Assembly: GCA_016184105.1 (NCBI GenBank)
Contig: JACPDI010000027.1
Location: forward strand, 116,112 to 157,510
Reading direction: 5' to 3'
Origin: Acidobacteriota bacterium
Lineage (GTDB): Bacteria; Acidobacteriota; Vicinamibacteria; Vicinamibacterales; 2-12-FULL-66-21
DNA length: 41,399 nucleotides
Shown here: piece after piece, positions 33,479-41,399 of the stretch
Position numbering within the stretch: position 1 is the stretch's first letter
Layout: each line of letters begins with the position of its first letter
The notes under the pieces: model-generated
Told to the model about the DNA's origin: nothing
Database searches by the model: none
What the model saw: only the letters and a program-made list of their open reading frames with translations
Translations under genes and position numbers: made by a program

Positions 33479-34240
33479 ATGTTCCACTCGTGGCTGGCGG
33501 CCCTCGAGCGCCGCCATCTCGCGGACCTGCGGTTCTCCGAGGTGACACGCGGGCTGCGCGCGCTCTCGGCCGATTACGTGCAGCGCCGCACGCGGATCCG
33601 CGGGCCCGCCCTCGAGGGGCGTGGCAAGCGCGCGGCGTTCGCGCTCTTCTACGGCCCGCTGCACTACCTCGTGGTCGAGCGAATCGCCAGGGAACTGCTC
33701 GCCGATGTTCGCCTCGACCACCTCACCGATCTCGGCTGCGGGACCGGGGCGGCCGGCGCCGCGCTTGCCGTCACGACCGGCGCACGCGGCATCGCCGGCG
33801 TCGACCGCCAGGGGTGGGCGCTCGAAGAGGCGGCGTGGACGTACCGCCACTTCGGCTTGCGGCATCGAACGATCCGCCAGGATGTGCTCGGCGCGCAGGG
33901 CGCGTGGGTCGCCTCATCCCGCCGAACCGCGGCGACAGGCGTGGTCGCGGGCTACACGGTGAATGAGCTCACAGAAGCCGAACGCACGGGCCTGCTGCCG
34001 ATCCTCGTCGATCGCGCGCGGCGCGGTGCGGCCGTGCTGATCGTCGAGCCCATCGCGCGCGGCGTCGCGCCGTGGTGGCGCGACTGGTCCGCAGCGTTCC
34101 GATGCGAAGGGGGGCGCGCGGACGAATGGCGCTTCACCGAGCCGCTGCCCGAATCCCTGCGCGCGCTCGATCGCGCGGCCGGGCTCGACCACCGCGAGCA
34201 GACGGCGCGCTCCCTCTCGATCGTCCCCCGGCAGACCTGA
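33479..34240 (+). CDS. SAM-dependent class I methyltransferase
   Basis: The 253-residue protein has the SAM-binding motif I, LTDLGCGTGAAGAAL (about 80-95), and the acidic loop GIAGVDRQGWALEEA (motif II). VVAGYTVNELTEAE is at the motif IV position and VLIVEPIARGVAPWW at motif V. This last pair resembles the Rsm22-like ribosomal methyltransferases (VNELT, then VLIEP), though that family usually carries a cysteine cluster that is absent here. The substrate is unknown. It is divergent from the iron exporter and its promoter must lie inside that gene or in the 26-base gap. Confidence 0.75.
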   Translation: MFHSWLAALERRHLADLRFSEVTRGLRALSADYVQRRTRIRGPALEGRGKRAAFALFYGPLHYLVVERIARELLADVRLDHLTDLGCGTGAAGAALAVTTGARGIAGVDRQGWALEEAAWTYRHFGLRHRTIRQDVLGAQGAWVASSRRTAATGVVAGYTVNELTEAERTGLLPILVDRARRGAAVLIVEPIARGVAPWWRDWSAAFRCEGGRADEWRFTEPLPESLRALDRAAGLDHREQTARSLSIVPRQT

Positions 34241-34280
34241 CCTCGGCGCTGAGGACCACAGGCGCACGACCGGATCCTGA

Positions 34281-34306
34281 TAGAATTGCCGCGCTTTTTG
34301 CGCGGC
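34281..34306 (+). promoter_or_regulatory. -10-like box and 5' hairpin ahead of the M14 peptidase gene
   Basis: TAGAAT (34281-34286) is followed at once by GCCGCGC-TTTTT-GCGCGGC (34288-34306), a perfect 7-bp stem with a 5-base loop. The transcript would begin in or at the hairpin, which could protect the 5' end of the mRNA. No clear -35 box is seen. Confidence 0.4.
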
Positions 34307-34338
34307 GGTTCGTCCCGTCCGCGCGGAGGAGGACCCCG

Positions 34339-37074
34339 ATGTCCCGTCCGCGGCGCGCGATCATCCTGACCGCAATCCTGGCACTCGCCACTCTCGACGG
34401 GTCGGCCCAGTCCGCCGGCCCGCGCACCCCCGATCAGTTCTTCGGCTTCCCTGTCGGTGCCGATGGCGAGCTCGCCCGCTACCCGAAAGTCGTCGAGTAC
34501 CTCCAGCACCTGGCATCGACGACCGACCGGATCACGGTGCAGGAACTCGGCAAGACGACGATGGGACAGCCGTTCGTGCTGGCGACCATCAGCTCCCCCG
34601 CGAACCTCGCCCGGCTCGACCGGCTCGTCGCAATCTCGCGGCAGCTCGCCGACCCGCGGAGCCTCTCGCCCGAGGCCGCGGCGAAGCTCGCGCAGGAAGG
34701 GCGTCCCTTCTACCTGCTCTACACGACGATCCACGCGACCGAAGTCGGCAACATGCAGGCGATCACCGAAGTCGCGCATCGCCTTGCCACCGACACCAGC
34801 GTCGCCACACGCGAGATTCTCGACAACATCGTCGTGCTGCTGGCGCCGTCGCAGAACCCCGACGGCCAGGTCATGGTCATCGACCACTGGTACAAGACAA
34901 AGGGAACGCCGTTCAATCGCGTGTACCCGGACCTGTACCACAAGTACGTCGGCCACGACAACAACCGCGACTGGTTCATGTTCACGCAGAAGGAAACGCG
35001 GCTGATGGTGGAAAAGGTGCAGAACGCCTACAAGCCGCAGCTGACGCACGACATGCACCAGATGGGATCAACCGGCGCGCGCATCTTCGTGCCGCCGTTC
35101 GACGACCCGTACGATCCGAACATCCACCCGATCCTCGCGCAGGCGCAGGCGCAGATCGGCCACGCGATGTCCGCGGCGCTCGTCGCCGGGAACAAGACCG
35201 GCGTCGAGTGGCTCTCCCGGTACGACCTGTGGGCCCCCGCGCGGCAGTACATGGTCTACCACGGCCAGCCGCGCATCCTCACCGAGATTGCCAGTGCGAA
35301 CCTTGCCGATCCGTTCGTGAACCCCGCGGGCGCCGACAAGCCGCTCGGCCCGCAGGAATCGCGCTCGAACTTCCCGCTCCCGTACAACCACGGCGACTGG
35401 CGGCTGCGCCAGATCGTGGACTACGGCGTGACCGTGGCGCTCGCCGGCATGGCCGAAATGGCGAAGTACCGGACGACGTGGCTCGAGAACTTCTACCGCG
35501 TCAACGCGGACTGGGCGGGGCGCAAGGCCGCGCCGTACGCATTCGTCGTCCCTGCGGCCCAGCGCGATCCGTTCGAGGCGAAGGAACTGCTCGATCTCCT
35601 CCGCTTCGCCGACGTGGAAATACACCGCGCGCGCAGGCCGTTTACCGCCGGCGGCAAGGAATACTCCGCGGGATCCTGGGTCGTCCGCACCGCGCAGCCG
35701 TCGGGCGCGTTCGCCAAGACGATGCTGGAGCGGCAGAAGTATCCGGATCTCCGCCTGTTCCCCGGCGGCCCCCCGAAGCCGCCGTACGACGTGACGGGGC
35801 ACACGCTGGGCATGCTGATGGGGGTGGATGTCGTCCAGATCGACGCGCCGTTCGAGGCCGACCTCGAACTGGTGCCGGCGATTGCCGCCGGCGCGCCGGC
35901 GTTCCCAAAACCCAGGCACGCCTTCGTGATTGGACCGGAGTCGAACGCGGCGTTTCTCGCGGTGGCGAAGCTGCAGAAGGCGCGCGCGGCCGTCACGCGC
36001 GCGCTGCAGCCCTTCGAGGCGGACCGCGCAGCGTTCGCCGCCGGCTCGTGGATCATTCCAGCGACCTCCGCCTCCGCGCGCATCCTCGAGGAGGTTTCCC
36101 GCGAGACCGGCCTTGTCGTGATGGGCGTGGACCGGCCGCTCTCCGTCAGCGTGCTCCGGCTCAAGCCCGAGACGCGTATCGGGCTGTTCAAGGCGGCGAA
36201 CAACATGCCTGCCGGCTGGATGAAGTGGCTGTTCGAGCAGTACGACTTCAACCACCAGTACGTGTCGTCGTTGGATTTCAAGGGAGACCTCGCGGCAAAG
36301 TACGACGTCATCGTCCTGCCGGCGGGGACCTCGCGCGAGAACATCGTCCGCGGGCTCGATCCGGCAAAGAACGACAAGGCCGAATGGGAATGGGCGTTCG
36401 GCGCCGGCGAGGAGGGTTGGAGCAAGCTGCGCGAGTGGGTGAAAGGTGGAGGCACGCTGCTCGCGATCGGCAGCGCCGCCGACACCGCGCGGGAGCTGCT
36501 CGATCTGCCAATCGAGAAGGCACTGCCCGAAACGAATCGGCGCGCCCGGTTCCTGGCGCAGGGGGGTGGCGGGCGCGCGCAACAGACCGTGCCGGCCACG
36601 GAGGTCGATCGCGTGATGAAGGAGGCGTTCTCGAGCCCGGCGCGCCTCGCCGCCGCATTACGCGATCGGGTGATCGAACCCACCGCGGTGTTCTACTGCC
36701 CCGGATCGCTGCTCGCCAACGAGTTCGACACGACCCACCCCGTGGCGTGGGGCATGCCGGCGGCGTGGCCGGTGTTCTTCGAATCCGATCAGGCCTATCG
36801 CATCCGCCCCGGCTTCGGCATCGATACTGACGTCGTCTCGCGTTATCCCGCGCGCGGCCCGATCCTCGAGAGCGGATGGCTGCTCGGTGAAGACCTTCTT
36901 CGTGACCAGGCGAACGTGGTTTCCTTCCGCGTGGGAAAGGGGTACGTCGTCACCTACGGCAGCCAGATCGACTTCCGCGCGCAGCCGCGTGGCACGTTCA
37001 AGCTGCTTTTCAATGGTGTGTTCAACGGCCCGGCCCTCACGGGCGGACCGGCCGCCGCGCGCGCCACGAGCTGA
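34339..37074 (+). CDS. Secreted M14-family zinc carboxypeptidase
   Basis: The 911-residue exported protein has a signal peptide (about 1-24). The M14 domain has zinc ligands H132 and E135 (TTIHATEVGN) and H240 (THDMHQMG), and the conserved SQNPDGQ and NNRDWFMF segments typical of large acidobacterial and Bacteroidetes M14 proteins. The C-terminal half (about 590-900) looks like a class I glutamine amidotransferase-like fold (YDVIVLPAGTSREN, GGTLLAIGSA), with no catalytic cysteine identified. It is probably structural. ATG 34339 has GGAGGAGG just upstream; the open frame extends back into the methyltransferase but without coding sense. Confidence 0.9.
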   Translation: MSRPRRAIILTAILALATLDGSAQSAGPRTPDQFFGFPVGADGELARYPKVVEYLQHLASTTDRITVQELGKTTMGQPFVLATISSPANLARLDRLVAISRQLADPRSLSPEAAAKLAQEGRPFYLLYTTIHATEVGNMQAITEVAHRLATDTSVATREILDNIVVLLAPSQNPDGQVMVIDHWYKTKGTPFNRVYPDLYHKYVGHDNNRDWFMFTQKETRLMVEKVQNAYKPQLTHDMHQMGSTGARIFVPPFDDPYDPNIHPILAQAQAQIGHAMSAALVAGNKTGVEWLSRYDLWAPARQYMVYHGQPRILTEIASANLADPFVNPAGADKPLGPQESRSNFPLPYNHGDWRLRQIVDYGVTVALAGMAEMAKYRTTWLENFYRVNADWAGRKAAPYAFVVPAAQRDPFEAKELLDLLRFADVEIHRARRPFTAGGKEYSAGSWVVRTAQPSGAFAKTMLERQKYPDLRLFPGGPPKPPYDVTGHTLGMLMGVDVVQIDAPFEADLELVPAIAAGAPAFPKPRHAFVIGPESNAAFLAVAKLQKARAAVTRALQPFEADRAAFAAGSWIIPATSASARILEEVSRETGLVVMGVDRPLSVSVLRLKPETRIGLFKAANNMPAGWMKWLFEQYDFNHQYVSSLDFKGDLAAKYDVIVLPAGTSRENIVRGLDPAKNDKAEWEWAFGAGEEGWSKLREWVKGGGTLLAIGSAADTARELLDLPIEKALPETNRRARFLAQGGGGRAQQTVPATEVDRVMKEAFSSPARLAAALRDRVIEPTAVFYCPGSLLANEFDTTHPVAWGMPAAWPVFFESDQAYRIRPGFGIDTDVVSRYPARGPILESGWLLGEDLLRDQANVVSFRVGKGYVVTYGSQIDFRAQPRGTFKLLFNGVFNGPALTGGPAAARATS

Positions 37075-37221
37075 CCTCGCGCGTAAATTGCAGAATGCGT
37101 AGGTCAGTGTGCAGGAACGGCACACGCGCGTAACGCTCACGTTTCACCGCCGTTGGGCTCAAGTTGTTGATTCGAGAAGCCTTGGTCGCGAGGGACTCGG
37201 ATTTGCTCAGAGCCCAGCAGC
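37075..37221. other. Intergenic region with one short hairpin
   Basis: No gene is seen. GTGTGC (37107-37112) and GCACAC (37120-37125) form a 6-bp stem with a 7-base loop, a weak candidate terminator for the M14 gene. Confidence 0.4.
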
Positions 37222-37437
37222 ATGATCTGGTTCTACGAGCGAAGCGGCACCCACCTGCGCTGCGAGGTGCGCCAGGCGATCGAAGGGGACCGCTACGAGC
37301 TGGTCATTACAGACGAGAGCGGCTCGGAGCGCGTCGAGTGGTTCAGCGACTCGAAGGAGCTGACGCGCCGCTCGCGCGAGCTGGAAAATGAATGGCGCAC
37401 CCAGGGGTGGGACGGGCCTTACATGCGGTTTCTCTAA
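37222..37437 (+). CDS. Small conserved-looking protein of unknown function (71 aa)
   Basis: The 71-residue protein MIWFYERSGTHLRCEVRQA... alternates short beta strands (about 3-6, 11-18, 25-31, 35-41) with a C-terminal charged helix (43-60) and ends GPYMRFL. The ordered beta-beta-beta-alpha pattern and the codon use (G/C at third positions) support a real gene. No Shine-Dalgarno site precedes the ATG. A strong hairpin follows 4 bases after the stop. Family not recognised. Confidence 0.6.
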   Translation: MIWFYERSGTHLRCEVRQAIEGDRYELVITDESGSERVEWFSDSKELTRRSRELENEWRTQGWDGPYMRFL

Positions 37438-37440
37438 AGG

Positions 37441-37485
37441 AAAAAGGAAAAAGGAAAAATTTTACCTTTCTCCTTTTTCCTTTTT
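37441..37485. terminator. Purine/pyrimidine hairpin, probable bidirectional terminator
   Basis: An A/G-rich arm of repeated GGAAAAA (37441-37459) pairs 18 of 19 with the T/C-rich arm (37467-37485), and a T-run continues to 37487. It lies between convergent genes and has A-rich and T-rich edges on opposite sides, so it can terminate both ways. It is strikingly AT-rich for this genome. Confidence 0.75.
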
Positions 37486-37510
37486 TTCGGGTCCTCCCCG
37501 CCCGAACCCC

Positions 37511-37546
37511 CGTACGAGCCTGCGTACGAACCTTCGTGCGAACCTT
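37511..37546. repeat. Three tandem 12-bp units
   Basis: CGTACGAGCCTG, CGTACGAACCTT and CGTGCGAACCTT follow each other directly, ending 6 bases before the stop codon of the minus-strand gene at 37553. They lie in its 3' untranslated region. Confidence 0.85.
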
Positions 37547-37552
37547 CGTCGA

Positions 37553-38149
37553 CTACATGCCGCACGTACTCGAAACCATCTTCACGGTGCGCACGTTGAG
37601 CGTGTGCCGGTTCTTGTCCCTGCCCGCTTCGCCCGGGCGCGAGGTCGTGTCGGTCGTCGTCTCGCCGGCGGCGCTGCCGGTGGTGCCGGTCGTTCTGCTC
37701 TTCTTGTCCTTGCCGTGCATCATCATGCCGGTGACCTCGACCTGGTGTCCCACGTGCTGCTTGAGGTCGGCGCCGCCAATCAGGACGACGGTCGCCGCTG
37801 TGTCTGTGACGGCCATGCCTGACGTGCCGGCCGTGGCGGGTGGCGGCGTCTGCTCGGGCGGCGTCTGTGTGGGTGGTGCCGTGTGTGTCGGTGGGGGCGT
37901 CGAATAAGCGGAGGTCGACGGGTCGGTCATCTTGCTCAGGTCGACGTTCGTGAGGACGAACGCGTTCGGCGTGTTCCCTTCCTTCACGCAGCCGGTGAGC
38001 GTCACCGTCTTCGAGCCCATCGCCTTCGAGCCCATGGACGATTTCGGCTTGGTTGTCTGATCGCCTGTCTGGGGTGTTGCCGGGGTCTGCGCGCTCGCCG
38101 CAACCGCGAACGCGAGCGCGATACCAACTGCCGGAATGATCCGTTTCAT
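37553..38149 (-). CDS. Secreted OB-fold-like protein with Pro/Thr-rich insertion
   Basis: The 198-residue protein has a signal peptide (1-20, ending ASAQ). Strands VTLTGCVKEG, AFVLTNVD, TVVLIGGADLKQHVGHQVEV and TLNVRTVKMVSSTC look like the small bacterial OB-fold proteins common in acidobacteria (DUF5818-like). Two low-complexity inserts, rich in Thr/Pro (about 80-105) and Thr/Gly/Ser (about 150-175), interrupt the fold. The two cysteines, in LTGCVKE and SSTCGM, could form a disulfide. ATG 38149 has AGGAGGG about 11 bases upstream. The function is unknown. Confidence 0.7.
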   Translation of the reverse strand: MKRIIPAVGIALAFAVAASAQTPATPQTGDQTTKPKSSMGSKAMGSKTVTLTGCVKEGNTPNAFVLTNVDLSKMTDPSTSAYSTPPPTHTAPPTQTPPEQTPPPATAGTSGMAVTDTAATVVLIGGADLKQHVGHQVEVTGMMMHGKDKKSRTTGTTGSAAGETTTDTTSRPGEAGRDKNRHTLNVRTVKMVSSTCGM

Positions 38150-38336
38150 GACTTTGCTGCCCTCCTGTCGGAAGCACCGGCGGTCGAGCCGGTGTGGTGC
38201 CGAGGCAAGAAACGCCGCAAAAACCACGCCGCCACGAATTGCCCCGAACCGCACGGATCGCGCAAGACAGGTGTCATGACGGGATACACGCCGCCCGCGT
38301 TTTCAGAAGCGCGTCACGACAGCCCGGCGGTGGGAC

Positions 38337-38702
38337 TCAGACGGATCGAAGCCAGACGAGCTTGCGACACTCCGGACATGCGTAGACCATGCGAGCGTCG
38401 GCCACGAAGGAAATGAACCCGCCCGGCGCGCGTCCTTCGCAGGCGGGACAGATCGCGGCCCCGGAGACTTCCACGGTGGCGATCGCGAGTTGTCGCCCCG
38501 TTCGGGGGTCGGGCAGCGAGGTTGGTGGCTGCGGGTGCCGCTGCAGCTGGTGCCGGCCGTCGTGAGCCAGCGTAACCGCGAAGATGCCGTGGTAGGGGTC
38601 CTGGCCGAGAATGGGCGCCACGTCCGACAATGTTAACAGTAGGGCTGGTTGCTCGCAATATGTTGTGGTCGCTGCCCTCGACACCACTACTCTCCCACTC
38701 AT
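38337..38702 (-). CDS. Small zinc-ribbon-like protein of unknown function
   Basis: From ATG 38702 the frame encodes 121 residues. The C-terminal third has CPAC and CPEC separated by about 23 residues (ICPACEGRAPGGFISFV and MVYACPECRKLVWL), a good zinc-ribbon pattern that argues for a real protein. The N-terminal part has no recognisable features and the start is uncertain (TTG 38708 is also in frame). Its 5' end lies about 50 bases from the tRNA gene on the other strand. Whether the gene is expressed cannot be judged from the sequence. Confidence 0.5.
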   Translation of the reverse strand: MSGRVVVSRAATTTYCEQPALLLTLSDVAPILGQDPYHGIFAVTLAHDGRHQLQRHPQPPTSLPDPRTGRQLAIATVEVSGAAICPACEGRAPGGFISFVADARMVYACPECRKLVWLRSV

Positions 38703-38752
38703 CCTCAATAATAGGGAGCCGTGTTACGCTTAATAGTTTTGCAGCGCCGCCC

Positions 38753-38839
38753 GCGAAAGTGGCGGAATTGGCAGACGCGCCGGATTTAGGATCCGGTAGC
38801 CGAAAGGCTATGGGGGTTCGACTCCCCCCTTTCGCACCA
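38753..38839 (+). tRNA. tRNA-Leu (anticodon UAG)
   Basis: The acceptor stem GCGAAAG pairs with CTTTCGC and is followed by A and an encoded CCA (38837-38839). The anticodon arm CCGGA-TTTAGGA-TCCGG gives anticodon TAG at 38787-38789. The long variable arm (TAGCC-GAAA-GGCTA) and the T arm GGGGG-TTCGACT-CCCCC are typical of a class II leucine tRNA. A TAATAG about 17 bases upstream may be its -10 box. Confidence 0.97.
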
Positions 38840-38965
38840 GCCTTCGCTCACGTCGAAACGGCAGCGTGAGCTCCGGCCAGGCAGGCCAGTCGAAGGCTGT
38901 CGCGCTGGAGCGCCGGCGGCGTGGAGGCGGAAGGGGACCGTCAGAGTTCTTCGCGCAAACGTGAG

Positions 38966-38988
38966 AAAAGTGTGACTGTCCCCCTTTT
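38966..38988. repeat. Copy 3 of the dispersed palindromic repeat, just upstream of tig
   Basis: AAAAGTGTGACTGTCCCCC followed by TTTT is an imperfect palindrome that matches the right arm of the 27.7-kb repeat with one or two changes. It ends 15 bases before the tig ATG and may have replaced its leader; no ribosome-binding site is visible there. Confidence 0.85.
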
Positions 38989-39003
38989 CCCCGACACCGA
39001 TAC

Positions 39004-40338
39004 ATGAAAACAGAGTTCATTGACATCTCAGACACGCAAAAGAACCTCGTCGTCGAGATCCCGAGCGACGTCGTTGACGCGGAAATCGATCGCATCACGC
39101 TCGATTACTCGCGCCAGGCGAAGATCCCCGGCTTCCGGCAGGGCAGGGTGCCGCCGAAAGTCGTGCGGCAGCGCTTCCGCGAGCAGATCCTGCACGAGGT
39201 GGCGCACGGGCTGATCCCGCGCGCGGTCGACGAGGCGTTGCGCGAGCGCGGCGTCGAGCCGGTGGACTCGCCGGACATCCGCGACGTGCTGGTCGAAGAG
39301 GGGCAGCCGCTGAAGTTCACGGCGACCTTCGAGACGGTGCCGCCGATCGATCCCGGCGACTACGGGTCCCTCACGGTGCGCCGGCCGTCCGTGACGATTG
39401 ACGATGAGGAGATCGAGCAGGCGCTGCAGCAGATGCGCGAGCGCGCCGCGCGCTACGAGCCGGTCGAGGGGCGTGCGGTCGAGAGCGGCGACACGGTGCA
39501 GCTCGATCTCGATCGCAAGGCCCTCGGGCCTTTGCCCGCCGAAGCGGGCGAGTCAACGCAAGGCCGCGAGACCGCGAAGGCGGGCGAGGCGAGATCGGAG
39601 CGCCACGAGAACATCAGCGTGGAAATCGGCGCGCCGGCGAATCCGCCCGGGTTCGACGAGCAGTTGATCGGCATGCATGCCGGTGAGCAGAAGACGTTCT
39701 CGCTCACCTACCCGGAGGATTACGCGATCAAGGAGCTGGCGGCCACCGCGGTCGAATACGGTGTGACGGTGCGCGGCATCAAGCGGCGCAACGTGCCCGC
39801 GCTCGACGACGAGTTCGCGAAGGACCTGGGCGAGCTCGATACGCTCGAGGCGCTCCGCGCGCGGGTGCGCGACGACCTGCAGCACCACAAGGAGCACGAT
39901 GCCGACCACGCGGTTCGCGGCGACCTGTTGCGCCAGCTCGCCTCGCGCGTGGGCGGCGAGGTGCCGGCGGCGCTCGTCGACCGCGAGATCGACCGGCGGC
40001 TGGAAGAGTTCGTCAGGCGCCTGATCGAGCAGCAGATCGACCCGATGCGTGCCAATATCAACTGGGAGGAATTCCGGGAGCGGCAGCGCGACGCGGCCGT
40101 CGAGGCGGTCAAGAGCGCGCTGGTCCTGGACGAGGTGGCGCGCCGGGAGCACGTCGCGGTGTCCGAGGAGGACATCTCGCAGGAGATCGAGCGGTACGCG
40201 GAGCGGGCGGGCCGGACGCCCACCGCGGTGCGCGCGCGGCTCGAGAAGGAAGGGGCGCTTTCGCGGCTGTACTCGGGGTTGCGGCGGGAACGGGCGATTG
40301 ATTTCCTGCTCTCGCGTGTTACAATTGTGAACGCGTAG
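39004..40338 (+). CDS. tig: Trigger factor (ribosome-associated chaperone, peptidyl-prolyl isomerase)
   Basis: The 444-residue protein has the ribosome-binding signature GFRQGRVP (residues 43-50) in the N-terminal domain. A FKBP-type PPIase domain (about 150-245) follows, with [10 protein letters not shown] and [15 protein letters not shown], and then the helical C-terminal substrate-binding domain. Length is normal (E. coli 432). The PPIase domain contains about 14 extra Ala/Glu/Gly-rich residues (about 172-198) encoded by a GC-rich palindromic stretch. No Shine-Dalgarno site is obvious before the ATG. It is followed by clpP and clpX, the usual bacterial order. Confidence 0.96.
   Translation: MKTEFIDISDTQKNLVVEIPSDVVDAEIDRITLDYSRQAKIPGFRQGRVPPKVVRQRFREQILHEVAHGLIPRAVDEALRERGVEPVDSPDIRDVLVEEGQPLKFTATFETVPPIDPGDYGSLTVRRPSVTIDDEEIEQALQQMRERAARYEPVEGRAVESGDTVQLDLDRKALGPLPAEAGESTQGRETAKAGEARSERHENISVEIGAPANPPGFDEQLIGMHAGEQKTFSLTYPEDYAIKELAATAVEYGVTVRGIKRRNVPALDDEFAKDLGELDTLEALRARVRDDLQHHKEHDADHAVRGDLLRQLASRVGGEVPAALVDREIDRRLEEFVRRLIEQQIDPMRANINWEEFRERQRDAAVEAVKSALVLDEVARREHVAVSEEDISQEIERYAERAGRTPTAVRARLEKEGALSRLYSGLRRERAIDFLLSRVTIVNA
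39534..39590. repeat. GC-rich palindromic insert inside tig
   Basis: GCCCGC-CGAA-GCGGGC (39534-39549) is a perfect hairpin, and GCGGGCGAG recurs 35 to 36 bases later as GGCGGGCGAG. The block is in frame and lengthens the PPIase domain relative to typical trigger factors. Confidence 0.6.
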
Positions 40339-40397
40339 CAGCCGATCTCCCCCGCTTGCGCAATCCCCAGCACCTCAACGAGTCAGGACAGTTCTGC

Positions 40398-41000
40398 ATG
40401 AGTGATTCGCGGATGCAGTTGATCCCGATGGTGGTCGAGCAGACCAACCGCGGGGAACGGGCGTATGACATCTTCTCGCGCCTGTTGAAGGACAACATCA
40501 TCTTCATCGGGACGCCGATCGACGACGGGATCGCCAACCTGGTGATCGCGCAGATGCTGTTCCTCGAGGCGGAGGACCCCGACCGGGACATCCTGTTCTA
40601 CATCAACAGCCCGGGGGGCTCGATCACGGCGGGCATGGCGATCTACGACACGATGCAGTTCATCAAGCCGGACGTGCAGACCTACTGCATCGGCCAGGCG
40701 GCGTCGATGGCGGCGGTGCTGCTGGCGTGCGGGGCGAAGGGAAAGCGGTTCTCGCTGCCGAACTCGCGCGTGCTGATCCACCAGCCGTGGGTCACCGGCC
40801 TGGGGGGCCAGACGACCGATATCGACATCCACGCGAAGGAGCTGCTGCGGACGCGCGAGCGCCTGAACCAGATCATGGCGGAGCACACCGGGCAGCCGTT
40901 GAAGCGCATCGAAACCGACACGGAGCGCGATTACATCCTCACGGCGGACCAGGCGAAGGAATACGGTATCATTGACGATGTCATCCGCAAGCGGGCGTAG
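40398..41000 (+). CDS. clpP: ATP-dependent Clp protease proteolytic subunit
   Basis: The 200-residue serine protease has the catalytic triad S103 ([11 protein letters not shown]), H128 (LIHQPW) and D178 (DTERDYI). It also has the conserved start [19 protein letters not shown] and [20 protein letters not shown] 40398 matches family starts and has AGGA about 9 bases upstream; the open frame extends to a TTG at 40356 without need. It forms the barrel partner of ClpX, encoded 11 bases downstream. Tig, ClpP and ClpX are probably one transcript. Confidence 0.98.
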   Translation: MSDSRMQLIPMVVEQTNRGERAYDIFSRLLKDNIIFIGTPIDDGIANLVIAQMLFLEAEDPDRDILFYINSPGGSITAGMAIYDTMQFIKPDVQTYCIGQAASMAAVLLACGAKGKRFSLPNSRVLIHQPWVTGLGGQTTDIDIHAKELLRTRERLNQIMAEHTGQPLKRIETDTERDYILTADQAKEYGIIDDVIRKRA

Positions 41001-41011
41001 GGACTAGCCCC

Positions 41012-41399
41012 ATGGTCAAGAAAAACGGCGAGAACGAAATCCTCCGGTGCTCGTTCTGCAACAAGGATCAGAACGACGTCCGGAAGCTGATTGCCGGGCC
41101 GACCGTCTTCATCTGCGACGAGTGCGTCGAGGTCTGCAACGACATCATCGCGGACGACAACCGCTTCGAGCACAAGGCGGGCCAGCGCTCGGCGCTCCCG
41201 ACGCCGCAGGAAATCAAGAAGTTCCTGGACGAGTACGTCATCGGCCAGGAGCAGACGAAGAAGAAGCTCGCCGTCGCCGTCTACAACCACTACAAGCGGA
41301 TCGAGATCGCCAAGCAGTCGCGCGGCCGGAACGAGGTCGAGCTGAGCAAGTCGAACATCATGCTCATCGGCCCGACCGGCACCGGGAAGACGCTGATCG
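41012..41399 (+). CDS. clpX: Clp protease ATP-binding subunit ClpX (3' end outside window)
   Basis: 129 codons are visible from ATG 41012. The N-terminal zinc domain has C13, C16, C35 and C38 (CSFCNKDQ and [10 protein letters not shown]). The start of the AAA+ domain follows, with [20 protein letters not shown] and the Walker A motif GPTGTGKT just before the window edge. It unfolds substrates and feeds them to ClpP. Confidence 0.98.
   Translation, partial: MVKKNGENEILRCSFCNKDQNDVRKLIAGPTVFICDECVEVCNDIIADDNRFEHKAGQRSALPTPQEIKKFLDEYVIGQEQTKKKLAVAVYNHYKRIEIAKQSRGRNEVELSKSNIMLIGPTGTGKTLI

Overview
The window is a high-GC, tightly packed bacterial chromosome segment. It has signal-peptide M16 and M14 metallopeptidases, a long Asp-box beta-propeller protein, an IPT/TIG lipoprotein, a GC-rich palindromic repeat family and many GTG/TTG starts. 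This mix suggests Acidobacteriota, possibly a Vicinamibacteria-like lineage. That placement is inferred from gene content; no 16S rRNA gene is present.

Layout. (1) 1-6710, minus strand: an exopolysaccharide export operon. It runs from a GAF-like sensor through a receiver-less sigma-54 activator, an export protein, a beta-barrel protein and a Wzz/GumC chain-length protein to an ExeA-type ATPase cut by the window edge, with a candidate -24/-12 promoter in front. (2) 6927-13172: a secreted M16 peptidase facing a 1090-residue VPS10/sortilin-like propeller protein, separated by a large inverted repeat. (3) 13207-27285: the centre of interest, a group 1 [NiFe]-hydrogenase island. A minus-strand arm encodes a 101-aa membrane protein, a cyclic-nucleotide-type sensor domain without DNA-binding domain, a tetraheme cytochrome c, a Tat-exported 4x[4Fe-4S] protein and an NrfD/HybB-type quinone-reactive membrane protein. 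A plus-strand arm encodes a c-heme histidine kinase, an NtrC-type regulator, a second receiver-less AAA+ activator with a degenerate GAFTGA loop, a tiny HypC-like protein, the small and large hydrogenase subunits, cytochrome b, the maturation protease and a polytopic membrane protein.

The hydrogenase small subunit has all six cysteines of the oxygen-tolerant proximal [4Fe-3S] cluster. Just before the structural operon lie three copies of a GCGG(A/T)TTTCCG(C/G) near-palindrome, followed by a TGGCAC-N5-GTGCC element. This is the architecture expected for enhancer-dependent sigma-54 control by the regulators encoded immediately upstream. I infer a redox-sensing circuit in which a heme kinase controls H2 uptake and possibly the divergent electron-transfer module.

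(4) 27286-38702: housekeeping and accessory genes. They include a YbjQ-family protein whose ribosome-binding site sits in a hairpin, an ArsR-like regulator, a second M16 peptidase, a TIG lipoprotein, an Er-VIT1 (MbfA-like) iron exporter, a methyltransferase, an M14 peptidase and small secreted or zinc-ribbon proteins. (5) 38753-41399: tRNA-Leu(UAG), tig, clpP and the 5' part of clpX, a very common bacterial order. A palindromic repeat family based on AAGTGGGACTGTCCCACTT occurs at three places (27.7, 28.4 and 39.0 kb) and supplies the stop codons of two genes.
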